A stretch of 64,000 bases of DNA, taken from Acidovorax soli (GTDB taxonomy: Bacteria > Pseudomonadota > Gammaproteobacteria > Burkholderiales > Burkholderiaceae_C). Below are positions 25,550-34,483 of this stretch, one piece after another. Numbering within the stretch: the first letter of the stretch is position 1; every line of letters begins with the position of its first letter. Below the pieces are notes generated by a model, which did not search any database, was not told the DNA's origin, and worked only from the letters and a program-made list of their open reading frames with translations. The stretch is from assembly GCF_900107605.1 (NCBI RefSeq), contig NZ_FNQJ01000001.1:186001-250000 (forward strand), read 5' to 3'. A program made the position numbers and the translations under genes.

Positions 25550-26580
25550 GTCCAGCCAGCCCGTCCTTGTCCCCCTCCCGCCGCGCCTGGCTGCGTTTCA
25601 AGCGCAACCGCCTGGGCTACTGGAGCCTGCTGATTTTTTGCGCGCTGGTGCTCGTGAGCCTGTGCGCCGAGCTGGTCAGCAACGACCGGCCGCTCATCGT
25701 GCGCTACGAGGGGCAGACCTACTTTCCCATGCTCAAGGACTACCCCGAGAAGACCTTTGGCGGCGACTTCGAGACGCCCACCGACTACCTCGATCCCTTC
25801 ATCCGCGAGCGCATCACGCAGGGCAGCAACTGGGCGCTCTACACCTTGAACCCCTACGGGCCGAACACGCTCAACTACTTTGCCAAGGCGCCCAACCCCT
25901 CGGCGCCCACGCCGGAGAACTGGCTGGGCACCGACGACCGCGGGCGCGACCTGCTGGCGCAGCTGATCTACGGCTTTCGCGTGAGTGTGCTGTTTGCGCT
26001 GGCGCTCACCGTCACGGGCGTGGCGCTGGGCGTGATCACCGGCGCCATCCAGGGTTTCTTTGGCGGCAAGACCGATCTGGCGTTTCAGCGCTTCATCGAG
26101 ATCTGGGGCTCCATGCCCGAGCTGTACCTGCTCATCATCTTCAGTGCCGTGTTCGCGCCCAGCATTTCGCTGCTGTTGATCTTGCTCAGCCTGTTTGGCT
26201 GGATGGGGCTGAGCGACTACGTGCGCGCCGAGTTTTTGCGCAACCGCCAGCTTGATTACGTGAAGGCGGCGCGCGCCCTGGGCGTGGGCAATGCGCAGAT
26301 CATCGGGCGCCACATCCTGCCCAACAGCCTCACGCCCGTGGTCACCTTCCTGCCGTTTCGCATGAGCGCGGCCATCCTGGCGCTGACCTCGCTCGACTTC
26401 CTGGGCCTGGGCGTGCCGCCGGGCACGCCCAGCTTGGGCGAGCTGCTGAGCCAGGGCAAGAACAGCATCGATGCCTGGTGGATCTCGCTGTCCACCTTCG
26501 GCGTGCTGGTGGTCACGCTGCTGCTGCTGACCTTCATGGGCGATGCGCTGCGCGATGCCTTGGACCCCCGGAAACAATGA
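25546..26580 (+). CDS. yejE: Peptide ABC transporter permease (YejE-like)
   Basis: The 344-residue DppC-type permease has a cytoplasmic Arg-rich head (SPSRRAWLRFKRNRLGYWSL), one span at about 25-43, a long periplasmic loop with the YejE-typical KDYPEKTFGGDFETPTDYLD, and five spans from about 145. The EAA signature is around DYVKAARALGVGNAQIIGRH. It pairs with YejB. Its ATG overlaps the toxin stop. It is followed by a GC-rich repeat before yejF, so all three spacers of this operon hold inserted material. Confidence 0.93.
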   Translation: MSPASPSLSPSRRAWLRFKRNRLGYWSLLIFCALVLVSLCAELVSNDRPLIVRYEGQTYFPMLKDYPEKTFGGDFETPTDYLDPFIRERITQGSNWALYTLNPYGPNTLNYFAKAPNPSAPTPENWLGTDDRGRDLLAQLIYGFRVSVLFALALTVTGVALGVITGAIQGFFGGKTDLAFQRFIEIWGSMPELYLLIIFSAVFAPSISLLLILLSLFGWMGLSDYVRAEFLRNRQLDYVKAARALGVGNAQIIGRHILPNSLTPVVTFLPFRMSAAILALTSLDFLGLGVPPGTPSLGELLSQGKNSIDAWWISLSTFGVLVVTLLLLTFMGDALRDALDPRKQ

Positions 26581-26720
26581 ACACCCCCCTGAGTCGCTTC
26601 GCGCCTTCCCCCCTCTCTCGGCTTCGCCGGGAGGGGAGACGCCGCCAGCGCGGCGGGGCGGCCCTTGCGCGGCGTCCGCTGGCCTGGTGCGTGCCAGTTG
26701 CTGACATCCGATCCTGCATC
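26581..26720. repeat. GC-rich intergenic mosaic repeat between yejE and yejF
   Basis: The 140-base stretch carries CTGAGTCGCTTCGCGCCTTC, a hairpin CTCGGC-TTCG-CCGGGAG with pyrimidine/purine flanks (CCCCCCTCT ... GGGGAGA), and the dyad GCCGCCAGCGCGGCGG. It looks like a member of the same kind of dispersed element as the repeat after yejA. Confidence 0.5.
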
Positions 26721-26746
26721 AGCCCGTTGCGAACGACAGCAAAGCC

Positions 26747-28387
26747 ATGATCGCCACACTCCAACCCCAGTCCCCGCCTGCACCGCTGCTGCAGGTGCAC
26801 GACCTTTCCGTGCGCTTTGGTGCCAAGGAGGTGGTGTGCGGCGTGGGCTTCAGCATCGCGCCGGGCGAGAAGCTGGCGCTGGTGGGCGAGTCGGGCTCGG
26901 GCAAGACCATCACCGCTTTGAGCCTGCTGCGCCTGGCGGGTGATGCCAGCATCAGCGGCCAGGCCTTGCTGCGCGGGCGCGACCTGCTCTCCTTGTCGGA
27001 ACGCGAGATGCGCGGCGTGCGCGGCGGTGACATCGCCATGGTGTTCCAGGAGCCCATGACGGCGCTGAACCCGCTGATGACCATTGGCCAGCAGATTGCC
27101 GAGGTTCTGGCGTTGAAAAGGGCTTTGGCGCCCGCCCAGTCTGCGCAGCAAGCGATGGAGTTGCTGGCAAAGACCGGCATCCCCGAGCCCGAACGCCGTG
27201 CCAACAGCTTTCCGCACCAGTTGAGCGGCGGCCAGCGCCAGCGCGCCATGATCGCCATGGCCCTGGCCAGCGAGCCCGCGCTGCTGCTGGCCGACGAGCC
27301 CACCACGGCGCTCGATGTCACGCTGCGTGGCCAGATCCTGGATTTGCTTTCTGATTTGCAGCGCCAGACCGGCATGGCCGTGCTGCTCATCACGCACGAC
27401 CTGAACCTGGTGCGCCGCTTTGCCGACCGCGTGGCCGTGATGGAGCAGGGCGTGCTGGTGGAGCAGGGCCGCGTGGCCGATGTGTTTGCTGCCCCGCAGC
27501 ATGGCTACACCCGCCGCCTCATCGCCAGCCAGCCCCGGCGCGATGTGGTGGAGACCGAACCCGCCGAAGGGATCGCCCCTGTGGTGCAGGCGCAAGACCT
27601 GCGCGTGGTTTATCCCACGCCCTTGCCCGGCGTGCGCGGCTGGTTCAAAAAAGGTGAATTCGTCGCCGTGCTGGGGGCCACGCTGCAACTGCTGCCCGGC
27701 CGCACGCTGGGCGTGGTGGGCGAATCGGGTTCGGGCAAATCCACGCTGGCGCAGGCTATTTTGGGCCTGCTGCCGCATGGCGGCGAGCTGGCGGTGGCGG
27801 GGCAGGGCTGGCAGCAGCCGGCCGCGCGCAACACGCCCGCCAACCAGCAGTTGCGCCGCCAGGTGCAGGTGGTGTTCCAGGACCCGTTCTCCTCGCTCTC
27901 GCCGCGCCTCACCGTCGAAGAGATCGTGGGCGAGGGCCTCCAGGTGCACGAGCGCGCGCTGGACATGGCGGCGCGTCGTGCCAGGGTGGAGGCCGCGCTG
28001 GCCGAGGTGGGGCTGACCGAGGCGCAGTTCCCCGGCCTGCTGGCGCGCTACCCGCATGAATTTTCCGGCGGCCAGCGCCAGCGCCTGGCCATTGCCCGTG
28101 CCCTCATCGTGCAGCCGCGCGTGCTGGTGCTCGACGAACCCACCAGCGCGCTCGATGTCACCATCCAGCAGCAGGTGCTGGGCCTGCTGCAGCGCCTGCA
28201 GCGTGACAAGGGCCTGAGCTACCTGCTCATCACGCACGACGTTCAGGTCATCCGCGCCATGGCGCACGACGTGCTGGTGATGAAGGATGGCGAGGTGCTG
28301 GAAAGCGGCACGGTGGCCCAGGTGCTGGATGCGCCCCGGCAAGCCTACACCCAGCGCCTGGTGGCAGCGGCCGCAGTGCCGGGCTGA
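26747..28387 (+). CDS. yejF: Peptide ABC transporter ATP-binding protein, two ATPase domains (YejF-like)
   Basis: The 546-residue protein fuses two ABC ATPases. Domain 1 has Walker A GESGSGKT near residue 45, signature LSGGQRQRAM and Walker B LLLADEPTTALD. Domain 2 has GESGSGKST near 325, FSGGQRQRLA and VLVLDEPTSALD. Both domains look fully active. It energises peptide import through YejBE. The start ATG is the first in frame after the repeat. Confidence 0.94.
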   Translation: MIATLQPQSPPAPLLQVHDLSVRFGAKEVVCGVGFSIAPGEKLALVGESGSGKTITALSLLRLAGDASISGQALLRGRDLLSLSEREMRGVRGGDIAMVFQEPMTALNPLMTIGQQIAEVLALKRALAPAQSAQQAMELLAKTGIPEPERRANSFPHQLSGGQRQRAMIAMALASEPALLLADEPTTALDVTLRGQILDLLSDLQRQTGMAVLLITHDLNLVRRFADRVAVMEQGVLVEQGRVADVFAAPQHGYTRRLIASQPRRDVVETEPAEGIAPVVQAQDLRVVYPTPLPGVRGWFKKGEFVAVLGATLQLLPGRTLGVVGESGSGKSTLAQAILGLLPHGGELAVAGQGWQQPAARNTPANQQLRRQVQVVFQDPFSSLSPRLTVEEIVGEGLQVHERALDMAARRARVEAALAEVGLTEAQFPGLLARYPHEFSGGQRQRLAIARALIVQPRVLVLDEPTSALDVTIQQQVLGLLQRLQRDKGLSYLLITHDVQVIRAMAHDVLVMKDGEVLESGTVAQVLDAPRQAYTQRLVAAAAVPG

Positions 28388-28427
28388 CGCACTGCGCGGG
28401 CGAGTGCCTGTCGTGCGGCCATTCTGC

Positions 28428-28703
28428 CTATCGCAGGTAGGAGCGCAGCACGGCGGTCACCTGATCCATGCCTGCGTCGCGTGCCGCATCCGACAGCCCT
28501 TGCGCGCCCACATGCTCGCGCAGGTGGCCTTCCAGCACCTGGGCCATCAGGCCATTGACGGCACCGCGGATCGCGGCGATCTGCTGCAGCACGGCGGCGC
28601 AGTCGGACTGCGCCAGCAGGGCTTTTTCGAGTGCGCTGGCCTGGCCCTGGATGCGGCGCACGCGTGCCAGCAACTGCTTGTGTCCGGTGATGGTGTGTGC
28701 CAT
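28428..28703 (-). CDS. RcnR-type Ni/Co-sensing repressor (DmeR-like)
   Basis: The 91-residue all-helical repressor of the CsoR/RcnR family keeps the RcnR metal set: H3 after the start (MAHTITGHK), C35 (SDCAAVLQQ), H60 and H64 (LEGHLREHV), with E63. Formaldehyde sensors (FrmR) lack H3 and H64, and copper sensors (CsoR) have a second Cys, so nickel or cobalt is the likely inducer. It is divergent from the DmeF exporter gene 66 bases away, with a matching operator between them. Confidence 0.9.
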   Translation of the reverse strand: MAHTITGHKQLLARVRRIQGQASALEKALLAQSDCAAVLQQIAAIRGAVNGLMAQVLEGHLREHVGAQGLSDAARDAGMDQVTAVLRSYLR

Positions 28704-28722
28704 GGAATTGGGGGGTGATGGA

Positions 28723-28737
28723 TACTGGGGTGGAGTA
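28723..28737. promoter_or_regulatory. RcnR-type operator (TACT-G-tract-AGTA)
   Basis: TACTGGGGTGGAGTA fits the RcnR recognition form TACT-G6-N-AGTA with one T in the G tract. It lies in the 66-base divergent spacer between the regulator and the exporter, where repression of both genes is possible. A second G run (GGGGGG at 28710-28715) lies nearby. Confidence 0.7.
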
Positions 28738-28769
28738 TATTGCGGGGCAATTTCATCCCCCTCCATTCC

Positions 28770-29729
28770 ATGCCATCCACTGCCACGCCCTCTGACGGGT
28801 CCCATTCCCACCACTTCCACCAGGGCAACCCGCTGGCCGAGCGCAACACGCGCTGGGCCGTGGCCCTGACCGTAGCGATGATGGTGGCCGAGATCGCCGG
28901 GGGCTGGGTTTTCAACTCCATGGCCTTGCTGGCCGATGGCTGGCACATGAGTTCGCACGCGCTGGCGCTGGGCCTGTCGGCCATGGCCTACGCGGCGGCG
29001 CGGCATTACGCGCACGACCGGCGGTTTTCGCTGGGTACCTGGAAGATCGAGGTGCTGGCAGGCTACACGAGCGCGCTGGCACTGGTGCTGGTGGCGGGCG
29101 TGATGCTGGTGCAGTCGCTGCAGCGGCTGCTGGCGCCCCAGCCCATCCACTACGACGAGGCCATCGCCATTGGTGTGGTGGGCCTGCTGGTCAACCTGGC
29201 CTGCGCCTGGCTGCTGCGCGGTGGCCACCACCACGGACACGATCATGGCCATGGGCATTCCCACGGGCATGGGCATTCGGACCACCACCACGACCTGAAC
29301 CTGCGCTCGGCCTACCTGCATGTGCTGGCCGATGCCGCCACCTCGGTGCTGGCCATCGTGGCGCTGTTCGGCGGCAAGCTGTGGGGGGCGGACTGGCTGG
29401 ATCCGGTGATGGGCATCGTGGGCGCGGTGCTGGTGGCCGTGTGGGCCCAGGGCCTGCTGCGGGATACGGGCAAGGTGCTGCTCGATGCCGAGATGGACGC
29501 GCCGGTGGTGGCGGAAATCCGCGAGGTCATCGCGGCCAGCCCCGTGCCGGCGCGCATCAGCGACCTGCATGTCTGGCGCGTGGGCCGGGGCGACTACGCG
29601 TGCATCCTGTCGCTGGTCACGTCGCCCGGCGTGGCGCCGGAATATTTCAAGCGGCAGCTGCGCGTGCACGAGGAGCTGGTGCACATCACGGTCGAGATCC
29701 ATGCGCCTGGCGCGGCGGCGCCGGCCTGA
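28770..29729 (+). CDS. dmeF: Cation diffusion facilitator exporter (DmeF-like, Co/Ni)
   Basis: The 319-residue inner-membrane antiporter has six spans. The metal site of helix 2 appears as LLADGWHMSSH (D56, H59) and that of helix 5 as LHVLADAATSV. A His-rich loop sits between helices 4 and 5 (HHHGHDHGHGHSHGHGH, about 160-180), and the N-terminus carries SHSHHFH. DmeF proteins export cobalt and nickel. ATG 28770 is chosen because the N-terminal His motif then lies at the family position; an upstream TTG has no support. It is under the adjacent RcnR-type repressor. Confidence 0.9.
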   Translation: MPSTATPSDGSHSHHFHQGNPLAERNTRWAVALTVAMMVAEIAGGWVFNSMALLADGWHMSSHALALGLSAMAYAAARHYAHDRRFSLGTWKIEVLAGYTSALALVLVAGVMLVQSLQRLLAPQPIHYDEAIAIGVVGLLVNLACAWLLRGGHHHGHDHGHGHSHGHGHSDHHHDLNLRSAYLHVLADAATSVLAIVALFGGKLWGADWLDPVMGIVGAVLVAVWAQGLLRDTGKVLLDAEMDAPVVAEIREVIAASPVPARISDLHVWRVGRGDYACILSLVTSPGVAPEYFKRQLRVHEELVHITVEIHAPGAAAPA

Positions 29730-29818
29730 TTTTCCGCCGTCACTTTCGGCTGTAGCCCCGTGCCGGGGCACAATCCTCTGCAGGGCGCACCTGCGCACCC
29801 CCTTCAGAGACCACGGCC

Positions 29819-30787
29819 ATGCAATTCAGCGATCTTGACAGCGATACCGAAGACACCGTGCACACGCCCCAGGAGCGCGCTGCCGCCGCATCGCGCAGCA
29901 CCTGGGTGAGCGTGGGTGTCAACCTGGTGCTGTCCACCATCCAGATCGTGGTGGGCGTGCTGGCCAAGTCGCAGGGCCTGATCGCCGATGGCATCCACTC
30001 GCTGTCCGACCTCGTGGCCGATTTCGTGGTGCTGTTCGCCAGCCACCATGCCAAAAAGGATGCCGACGAGGGCCACCCCTACGGCCACCACCGCTTCGAG
30101 ACGGCGGCCTCGCTGGTGCTGGGTCTGCTGCTGTTGGCGGTGGGCATGGGCATGGTGTGGTCGGCGGTGCTCAAGCTGGAGAACCCGCAAACGGTGCCGC
30201 AGGTGCATAGGGTGGCACTGTGGGTGGCCGGTGCCGCTCTGGTGGGCAAGGAACTGCTGTTTCGCTACATGCTGGCCGTGGCCAAGCGCGTCAAGTCCAG
30301 CATGCTGGTGGCCAATGCCTGGCACGCGCGCTCGGATGCGGCCTCGTCGCTGGTGGTGGGCATCGGCATTGCCGGCAACCTGGCCGGCTATCCCATCCTG
30401 GACCCGATTGCCGCGCTCATCGTCGGCTTCATGGTGGGCAAGATGGGCTGGGAGTTTGGCTGGGATGCGCTGCACGACCTGATGGACCGTTCGGTGGACG
30501 AGCAGGAAGTGCAGGCCATCCGCCAGACGCTGCTCGACACGCCGGGCGTGAGCGGCGTGCACGATGTGCGCACGCGCAAGATGGGCGACATGATCGTGGT
30601 CGATGCCCACCTGGAGGTGGACGCAGCGCTCACCGTGGAGGCCGGCCACGACATCGCCGTGCAGGCGCGCCAGCGCGTGCTGCAGCGCCACCGCGTGCTC
30701 AACCTCATGACCCATGTGGACCCGTGGCGCCGGCCCGATCTGGACCACGCCGCGCCTTTGGTGCGCGGCAGCGCCGTGGCGCAGTAG
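29819..30787 (+). CDS. Cation diffusion facilitator transporter (FieF/MamM-like)
   Basis: This second CDF protein has 322 residues and six spans from about 28. Helix 2 carries DGIHSLSDLVADF and helix 5 NAWHARSDAASSLV, giving an HxxxD pair in each, as in Zn or Fe exporters. There is no His-rich loop, unlike the upstream exporter. The C-terminal cytoplasmic domain (VRTRKMGDMIVVDAHLEVD) senses metal. It lies 89 bases after dmeF and may be cotranscribed. Zinc or iron is more likely than cobalt, but that is not certain. Confidence 0.88.
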   Translation: MQFSDLDSDTEDTVHTPQERAAAASRSTWVSVGVNLVLSTIQIVVGVLAKSQGLIADGIHSLSDLVADFVVLFASHHAKKDADEGHPYGHHRFETAASLVLGLLLLAVGMGMVWSAVLKLENPQTVPQVHRVALWVAGAALVGKELLFRYMLAVAKRVKSSMLVANAWHARSDAASSLVVGIGIAGNLAGYPILDPIAALIVGFMVGKMGWEFGWDALHDLMDRSVDEQEVQAIRQTLLDTPGVSGVHDVRTRKMGDMIVVDAHLEVDAALTVEAGHDIAVQARQRVLQRHRVLNLMTHVDPWRRPDLDHAAPLVRGSAVAQ

Positions 30788-30820
30788 GCGTTCTTTGCCG
30801 GGGCGCGGGCCGGGCCGGAG

Positions 30821-33454
30821 TCAGCGTCCGCCAGGTCCGGGCAGCCGGGTCCGCACCAGGCTCCGGCCCGCGCGCCGCACCAGTTCCAGCCAGACCAGGC
30901 AAAGCGCCAGCAGGCAAGCGGCCACCGCCACGCCCTGGGCGCCGGGCAAAGCCAATCCCATCAGCGCGCGCAGCCCCGGAATGCCCAGCACCGCGGCCAG
31001 CAGCAAGGCCATTGCGGCGGCAATGCGCCACAGCCAGGGGTTTGGCCGGGTGATGCCCAGCAGCGCCGGGCGCGACAGGTCGCGGTTGGCCAGGATCAGC
31101 AGCATGACGCACAGCACCAGCGTGCCGAACACCACGGTGCGGCTTTGCGCGCTGCCCCAGCCCTGACCCGCCAGCCAGGACTGCCCGCCCAAGAGCAAGG
31201 CCGCCACGCCCAGGCCCTGCAGCACGGAGTAAACCAGTGGGCCCATGGCAAACGGCGAGTCGGAGACGGGGCGGGGCGGCCGCTCCATGGTGTTGCTGTC
31301 TTCGGGTTCGGCCTCCAGCACGACCGCGCAGGTGGGGTCTATCAGCAACTGCAGCAGCACGATATGCACCGGCATCAGCAGCGTGGGCCATTTCAGCAGC
31401 GTTGGCCCCAGCACCAGCGCGATGATGGGGACGTGGACCGCGAAGGTGAAGCGCATGGCCTTGCGCACGTTGCCGTCGATGCGCCGGCCCTGGCGGATGG
31501 CGGCGACGATGCGCGCGAAGCTGTCGTCCAGCAGCACCAGCGCGGCGGCCTCGCGCGCCACGTCGGTGCCGCGCTCGCCCATGGCGATGCCCACGTCGGC
31601 AGCCTTGAGCGCGGGGGCGTCGTTCACGCCGTCGCCGGTCATGGCCACCACTTCGCCGCTGGCACGCAGCAGCTGCACCAGGCGCAGCTTGTGCTGGGGC
31701 TTGAGGCGCGCGCACAGATCCACATGGCGCAGCCGCTCGGCAAGGGCCGCGTCGTCCAGCGCTTCCAGCTCGGGGCCGGTGAGCACCTGGGGCCGCTCCG
31801 ACAGGCCCACCTGCTGCGCAATGGCGCGGGCCGTGGCCGGGTGGTCGCCGGTCATCATGATCACGCGCACGCCCGCGCGCCGGCATTCGGCCAGCGCGGC
31901 GGGCACTTCGGGGCGGGGCGGGTCGGCCAGCGCCACCAGGCCGAGGAAATCAAAGTCGAAGTCGTGCTGGCTTTGCGGCCAGGGCGGGCTCTGGTCGGGC
32001 GCCGGGGGCGGGCCCCGCCAGCGCCCCCGTGCCACGCCCAGCACGCGCAGGCCACGCTCGGCCATGGCTTCGACCTGGCGGCGGATGGCACCCAGCCGCG
32101 CGGCATCGAGGTGGCACAGGTCGGCCACGGCCTCGGGCGCACCCTTGGTGGCCAGCAGGTGCAGGTCGGGCTCGTCGCTGGCAAACACCCGTGTCATGGC
32201 CAGGATCTCGCCCGAGAGCGCGTATTCGAACTCGGGCTCGCGCCCGTCGTGCACATGCTCGGTGCCTTCGAGCCATTGGTGGCCGAAATGCTGGATGGCC
32301 TTTTCCATGGGATCGAACGGATCGCCCGGCGTGGCCAGCATGGCGAATTCGGCCAGCAGGTGGAAATGTTCGGGCATTTCGCTGGCGCCGTCGGCGGGCC
32401 TGAAGCGCTGGTCGGCGGTGGCGATTTCGGCCACGGCCATGCGGTTCAGGGTGAGCGTGCCGGTCTTGTCCACGGCCAACACCGTGATGGCGCCCAGCGC
32501 CTCGACGGCGGTGACGCGCCGCGTCAGCACCTTCTGGTGCGCAATCCGCCAGGCGCCCAGCGCCAGGAACACGGTGAGGATGACAGGAATCTCCTCGGGG
32601 AGGATGGCCATGGCCAGCGCAATGCCCGAGAGCAGGCTGTCGAGCAGCGGCCGGCCGTTCCACCACCAGCCCAGCAGCACCTGCGCCAGGGCCAGGACGA
32701 GGGCGGCCGTGCCCAGCGTGCGCACCAGCCGGCGCGAGCCCTGCTGCAGCGCCGAAGGCGGCTCCACTGTTGCTGCGAGATCGGCGCCGATGCGCCCCAC
32801 GGCGGTGTGGGCGGCGGTGGCACACACCTGGGCCACCCCCACGCCGCGCGTGACCACGGTGCTCGCGAAGAGACTGGGTGTGCCATCTCCTCCCGGTGTT
32901 GGTGACGGTGTTTGTTGGGTATCCGGTGCAGCGCCTTGTGCTGCGGGCAGCTTGGCCACCGGCACGGCTTCGCCGGTGAGCAGGGATTCGTCCACTTCGA
33001 GCTGGCCGTCGATCAGCAGGGCGTCGGCGGCGATGCGGTCGCCCTCGTGCAGCACCAGCAGGTCGCCGCGCACCACGTCGCGCCCGGCGATGCGCTGCTC
33101 CTGGCCGTCGCGGATGACCAGCGTGCGCGGGGCCGACAGGTCCCGCAGCGACTCCAGCGCGCGCTGCGTCTTGCGCTCCTGCGCCAGCGTGATGCCGATG
33201 ACCACGAACACAAAGCCCAGCAGGAAGAGGGCTTCGCCCCGGTCGCCCAGCGCCAGGTAGATGCCGCCAGCCGCCAGCAGCATGAGGAACATCGGCTCGG
33301 TGACCACGTCGCGCACAATGGCCAGCGTGGACTTGGGCGCGCTGCCTGGCAGCAGGTTGGGGCCTTCGGCGGCCAGGCGGTGTGCGGCGTCGGCGGTGCT
33401 CAGGCCGGGTTGTGCGGGCGTTGGCCTGGGCGTCGGGATTTCTGGAGCGGGCAT
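30821..33454 (-). CDS. P-type cation-transporting ATPase (P2/PMA-like)
   Basis: The 877-residue pump carries the phosphorylated Asp329 in DKTGTLTLN, the hinge MTGDGVNDAPALK, an actuator motif that reads LLTGEAVPV where most pumps have TGES, and the transport-site helix AILPEEIPVILTVFLALGAW. Eight to ten membrane spans are visible (for example 46-65, 76-91, 243-265 and 275-295). An N-terminal cation ATPase domain (LSTADAAHRLAAEGPN) supports the Ca/Mg/other-cation P2-P3 classes. No heavy-metal CPC motif is present. A 25-residue low-complexity insert (TQQTPSPTPGGDGTPS) follows the actuator motif. It is transcribed ahead of the methyltransferase region on the same strand. Confidence 0.88.
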   Translation of the reverse strand: MPAPEIPTPRPTPAQPGLSTADAAHRLAAEGPNLLPGSAPKSTLAIVRDVVTEPMFLMLLAAGGIYLALGDRGEALFLLGFVFVVIGITLAQERKTQRALESLRDLSAPRTLVIRDGQEQRIAGRDVVRGDLLVLHEGDRIAADALLIDGQLEVDESLLTGEAVPVAKLPAAQGAAPDTQQTPSPTPGGDGTPSLFASTVVTRGVGVAQVCATAAHTAVGRIGADLAATVEPPSALQQGSRRLVRTLGTAALVLALAQVLLGWWWNGRPLLDSLLSGIALAMAILPEEIPVILTVFLALGAWRIAHQKVLTRRVTAVEALGAITVLAVDKTGTLTLNRMAVAEIATADQRFRPADGASEMPEHFHLLAEFAMLATPGDPFDPMEKAIQHFGHQWLEGTEHVHDGREPEFEYALSGEILAMTRVFASDEPDLHLLATKGAPEAVADLCHLDAARLGAIRRQVEAMAERGLRVLGVARGRWRGPPPAPDQSPPWPQSQHDFDFDFLGLVALADPPRPEVPAALAECRRAGVRVIMMTGDHPATARAIAQQVGLSERPQVLTGPELEALDDAALAERLRHVDLCARLKPQHKLRLVQLLRASGEVVAMTGDGVNDAPALKAADVGIAMGERGTDVAREAAALVLLDDSFARIVAAIRQGRRIDGNVRKAMRFTFAVHVPIIALVLGPTLLKWPTLLMPVHIVLLQLLIDPTCAVVLEAEPEDSNTMERPPRPVSDSPFAMGPLVYSVLQGLGVAALLLGGQSWLAGQGWGSAQSRTVVFGTLVLCVMLLILANRDLSRPALLGITRPNPWLWRIAAAMALLLAAVLGIPGLRALMGLALPGAQGVAVAACLLALCLVWLELVRRAGRSLVRTRLPGPGGR

Positions 33455-33475
33455 GGCTTTGCGCTGGGGCGCATA

Positions 33476-34102
33476 TCAGGGCTTGCGCGCCACCAGCCCC
33501 AGCAGGGCAGACGGGCCTTTGTGCTGGGTGCCCTCGCTCAGCACCGCCTCATAGTCGCGCAACTCGATGATCTCCAGGCCGCTGAAGGCCGAGCGGATCA
33601 TTTCCGGCGTGTACAGGTGCGACAGGATGGGTGGCCCGCCGGTCTTGTATTCCAGTTGCCGGGGCGTGTAGCCCTGCAGCACCAGCACGCCACCGGGCCT
33701 GAGCGCTGCCACCATGTGGGCGAACAGGCGCGCGCGCATGGCGGGGTCGGCAAACTGTACAAAGATGGCCACCACGGCGTCGTAGCTGGCGGTGGGCCAG
33801 GGCCACTGGTCGCAATCGGCCACGCTGTAGTGCACGGTGACCTGGGCTTGCGCGGCCAGTTGCCGAGCCCGGCCCACGCCCACGTCCGAGATGTCGAAAG
33901 CGTCCACCTGCAGGCCCTGGCGCGCCAGCCAGACGCTGTTGCGCCCGTCGCCATCGGCCACGCACAGCACGCGGCCGCCGGGTGCGAGGTGGTGGGCCTG
34001 GGTGCGCAGGTAGTCGTTGGGCTCCTGGCCAAACAGGTGGGGGTCGCTTGCGTAGCGCTGGTTCCAGGTGGCAGCGGCGTCGGGGAAGGGTGTTGCGGTC
34101 AT
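33476..34102 (-). CDS. SAM-dependent methyltransferase, class I
   Basis: The 208-residue protein has the N-terminal family block WNQRYASDPHLFGQEPNDYL, motif I GRVLCVADGDGRNSVWLAR, DAFDISDVGVGRAR (motif post-I) and YDAVVAIFVQFADP (motif II). It resembles TehB/tellurite-resistance-like methyltransferases of proteobacteria. The G-rich motif reads VADGDGRN where classical enzymes have DLGCGxG, which is usual for this subgroup. The substrate is unknown. It lies 21 bases upstream of the P-type ATPase gene and may share its transcript. Confidence 0.82.
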   Translation of the reverse strand: MTATPFPDAAATWNQRYASDPHLFGQEPNDYLRTQAHHLAPGGRVLCVADGDGRNSVWLARQGLQVDAFDISDVGVGRARQLAAQAQVTVHYSVADCDQWPWPTASYDAVVAIFVQFADPAMRARLFAHMVAALRPGGVLVLQGYTPRQLEYKTGGPPILSHLYTPEMIRSAFSGLEIIELRDYEAVLSEGTQHKGPSALLGLVARKP

Positions 34103-34235
34103 GGTAGGTGCCTTGTGCAGTCGTGGGCTAGAACATACAGGCCGGGCGCTTGCCGTTGTCGTTCACGGCGATGGTGGGCCGATGGTGCCACAGGCCGTGA
34201 TGCGGCTGCGCGTGGCCGGAGTTTTTAGGGCAAGA

Positions 34236-34282
34236 ATGGCCTGTAGCGCTTTTTGATAAAGCTCTGAAAGCTATTAAATTGA
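34236..34282 (-). repeat. Dispersed hairpin repeat, copy B
   Basis: On the minus strand it reads ATAGCTTTCAGAGCTTTATC, then AAAAAGCGCTACAGGCC, aligning with the copy near 39.82 kb. It lies in the 381-base gap between the methyltransferase and RNB genes, in which I see no gene I would defend. Confidence 0.6.
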
Positions 34283-34483
34283 TAGTATTTGATCTGCTCG
34301 CCTCGCCACCATGGCCGGCGCCTCGACCGCCTTGCCGGGGCTGATCGAGGACCTGGCCTTCGGGCTGGCTGCCGTGCTGTCGGTGGCGGCCAGGGTGGTG
34401 TTTGGGGTGCTTCGGTCTGCCGCAGCCGGGCGCCACTGGGCACCCGTGCACCGCATCTTCCCGCGACAACTTACATTGGAGCC

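Noticed and set aside
29225-29300. Short tandem-like CATGGGCATTCC pattern in dmeF
   Set aside because: It encodes the His-rich metal loop; it is not a CRISPR or satellite repeat.
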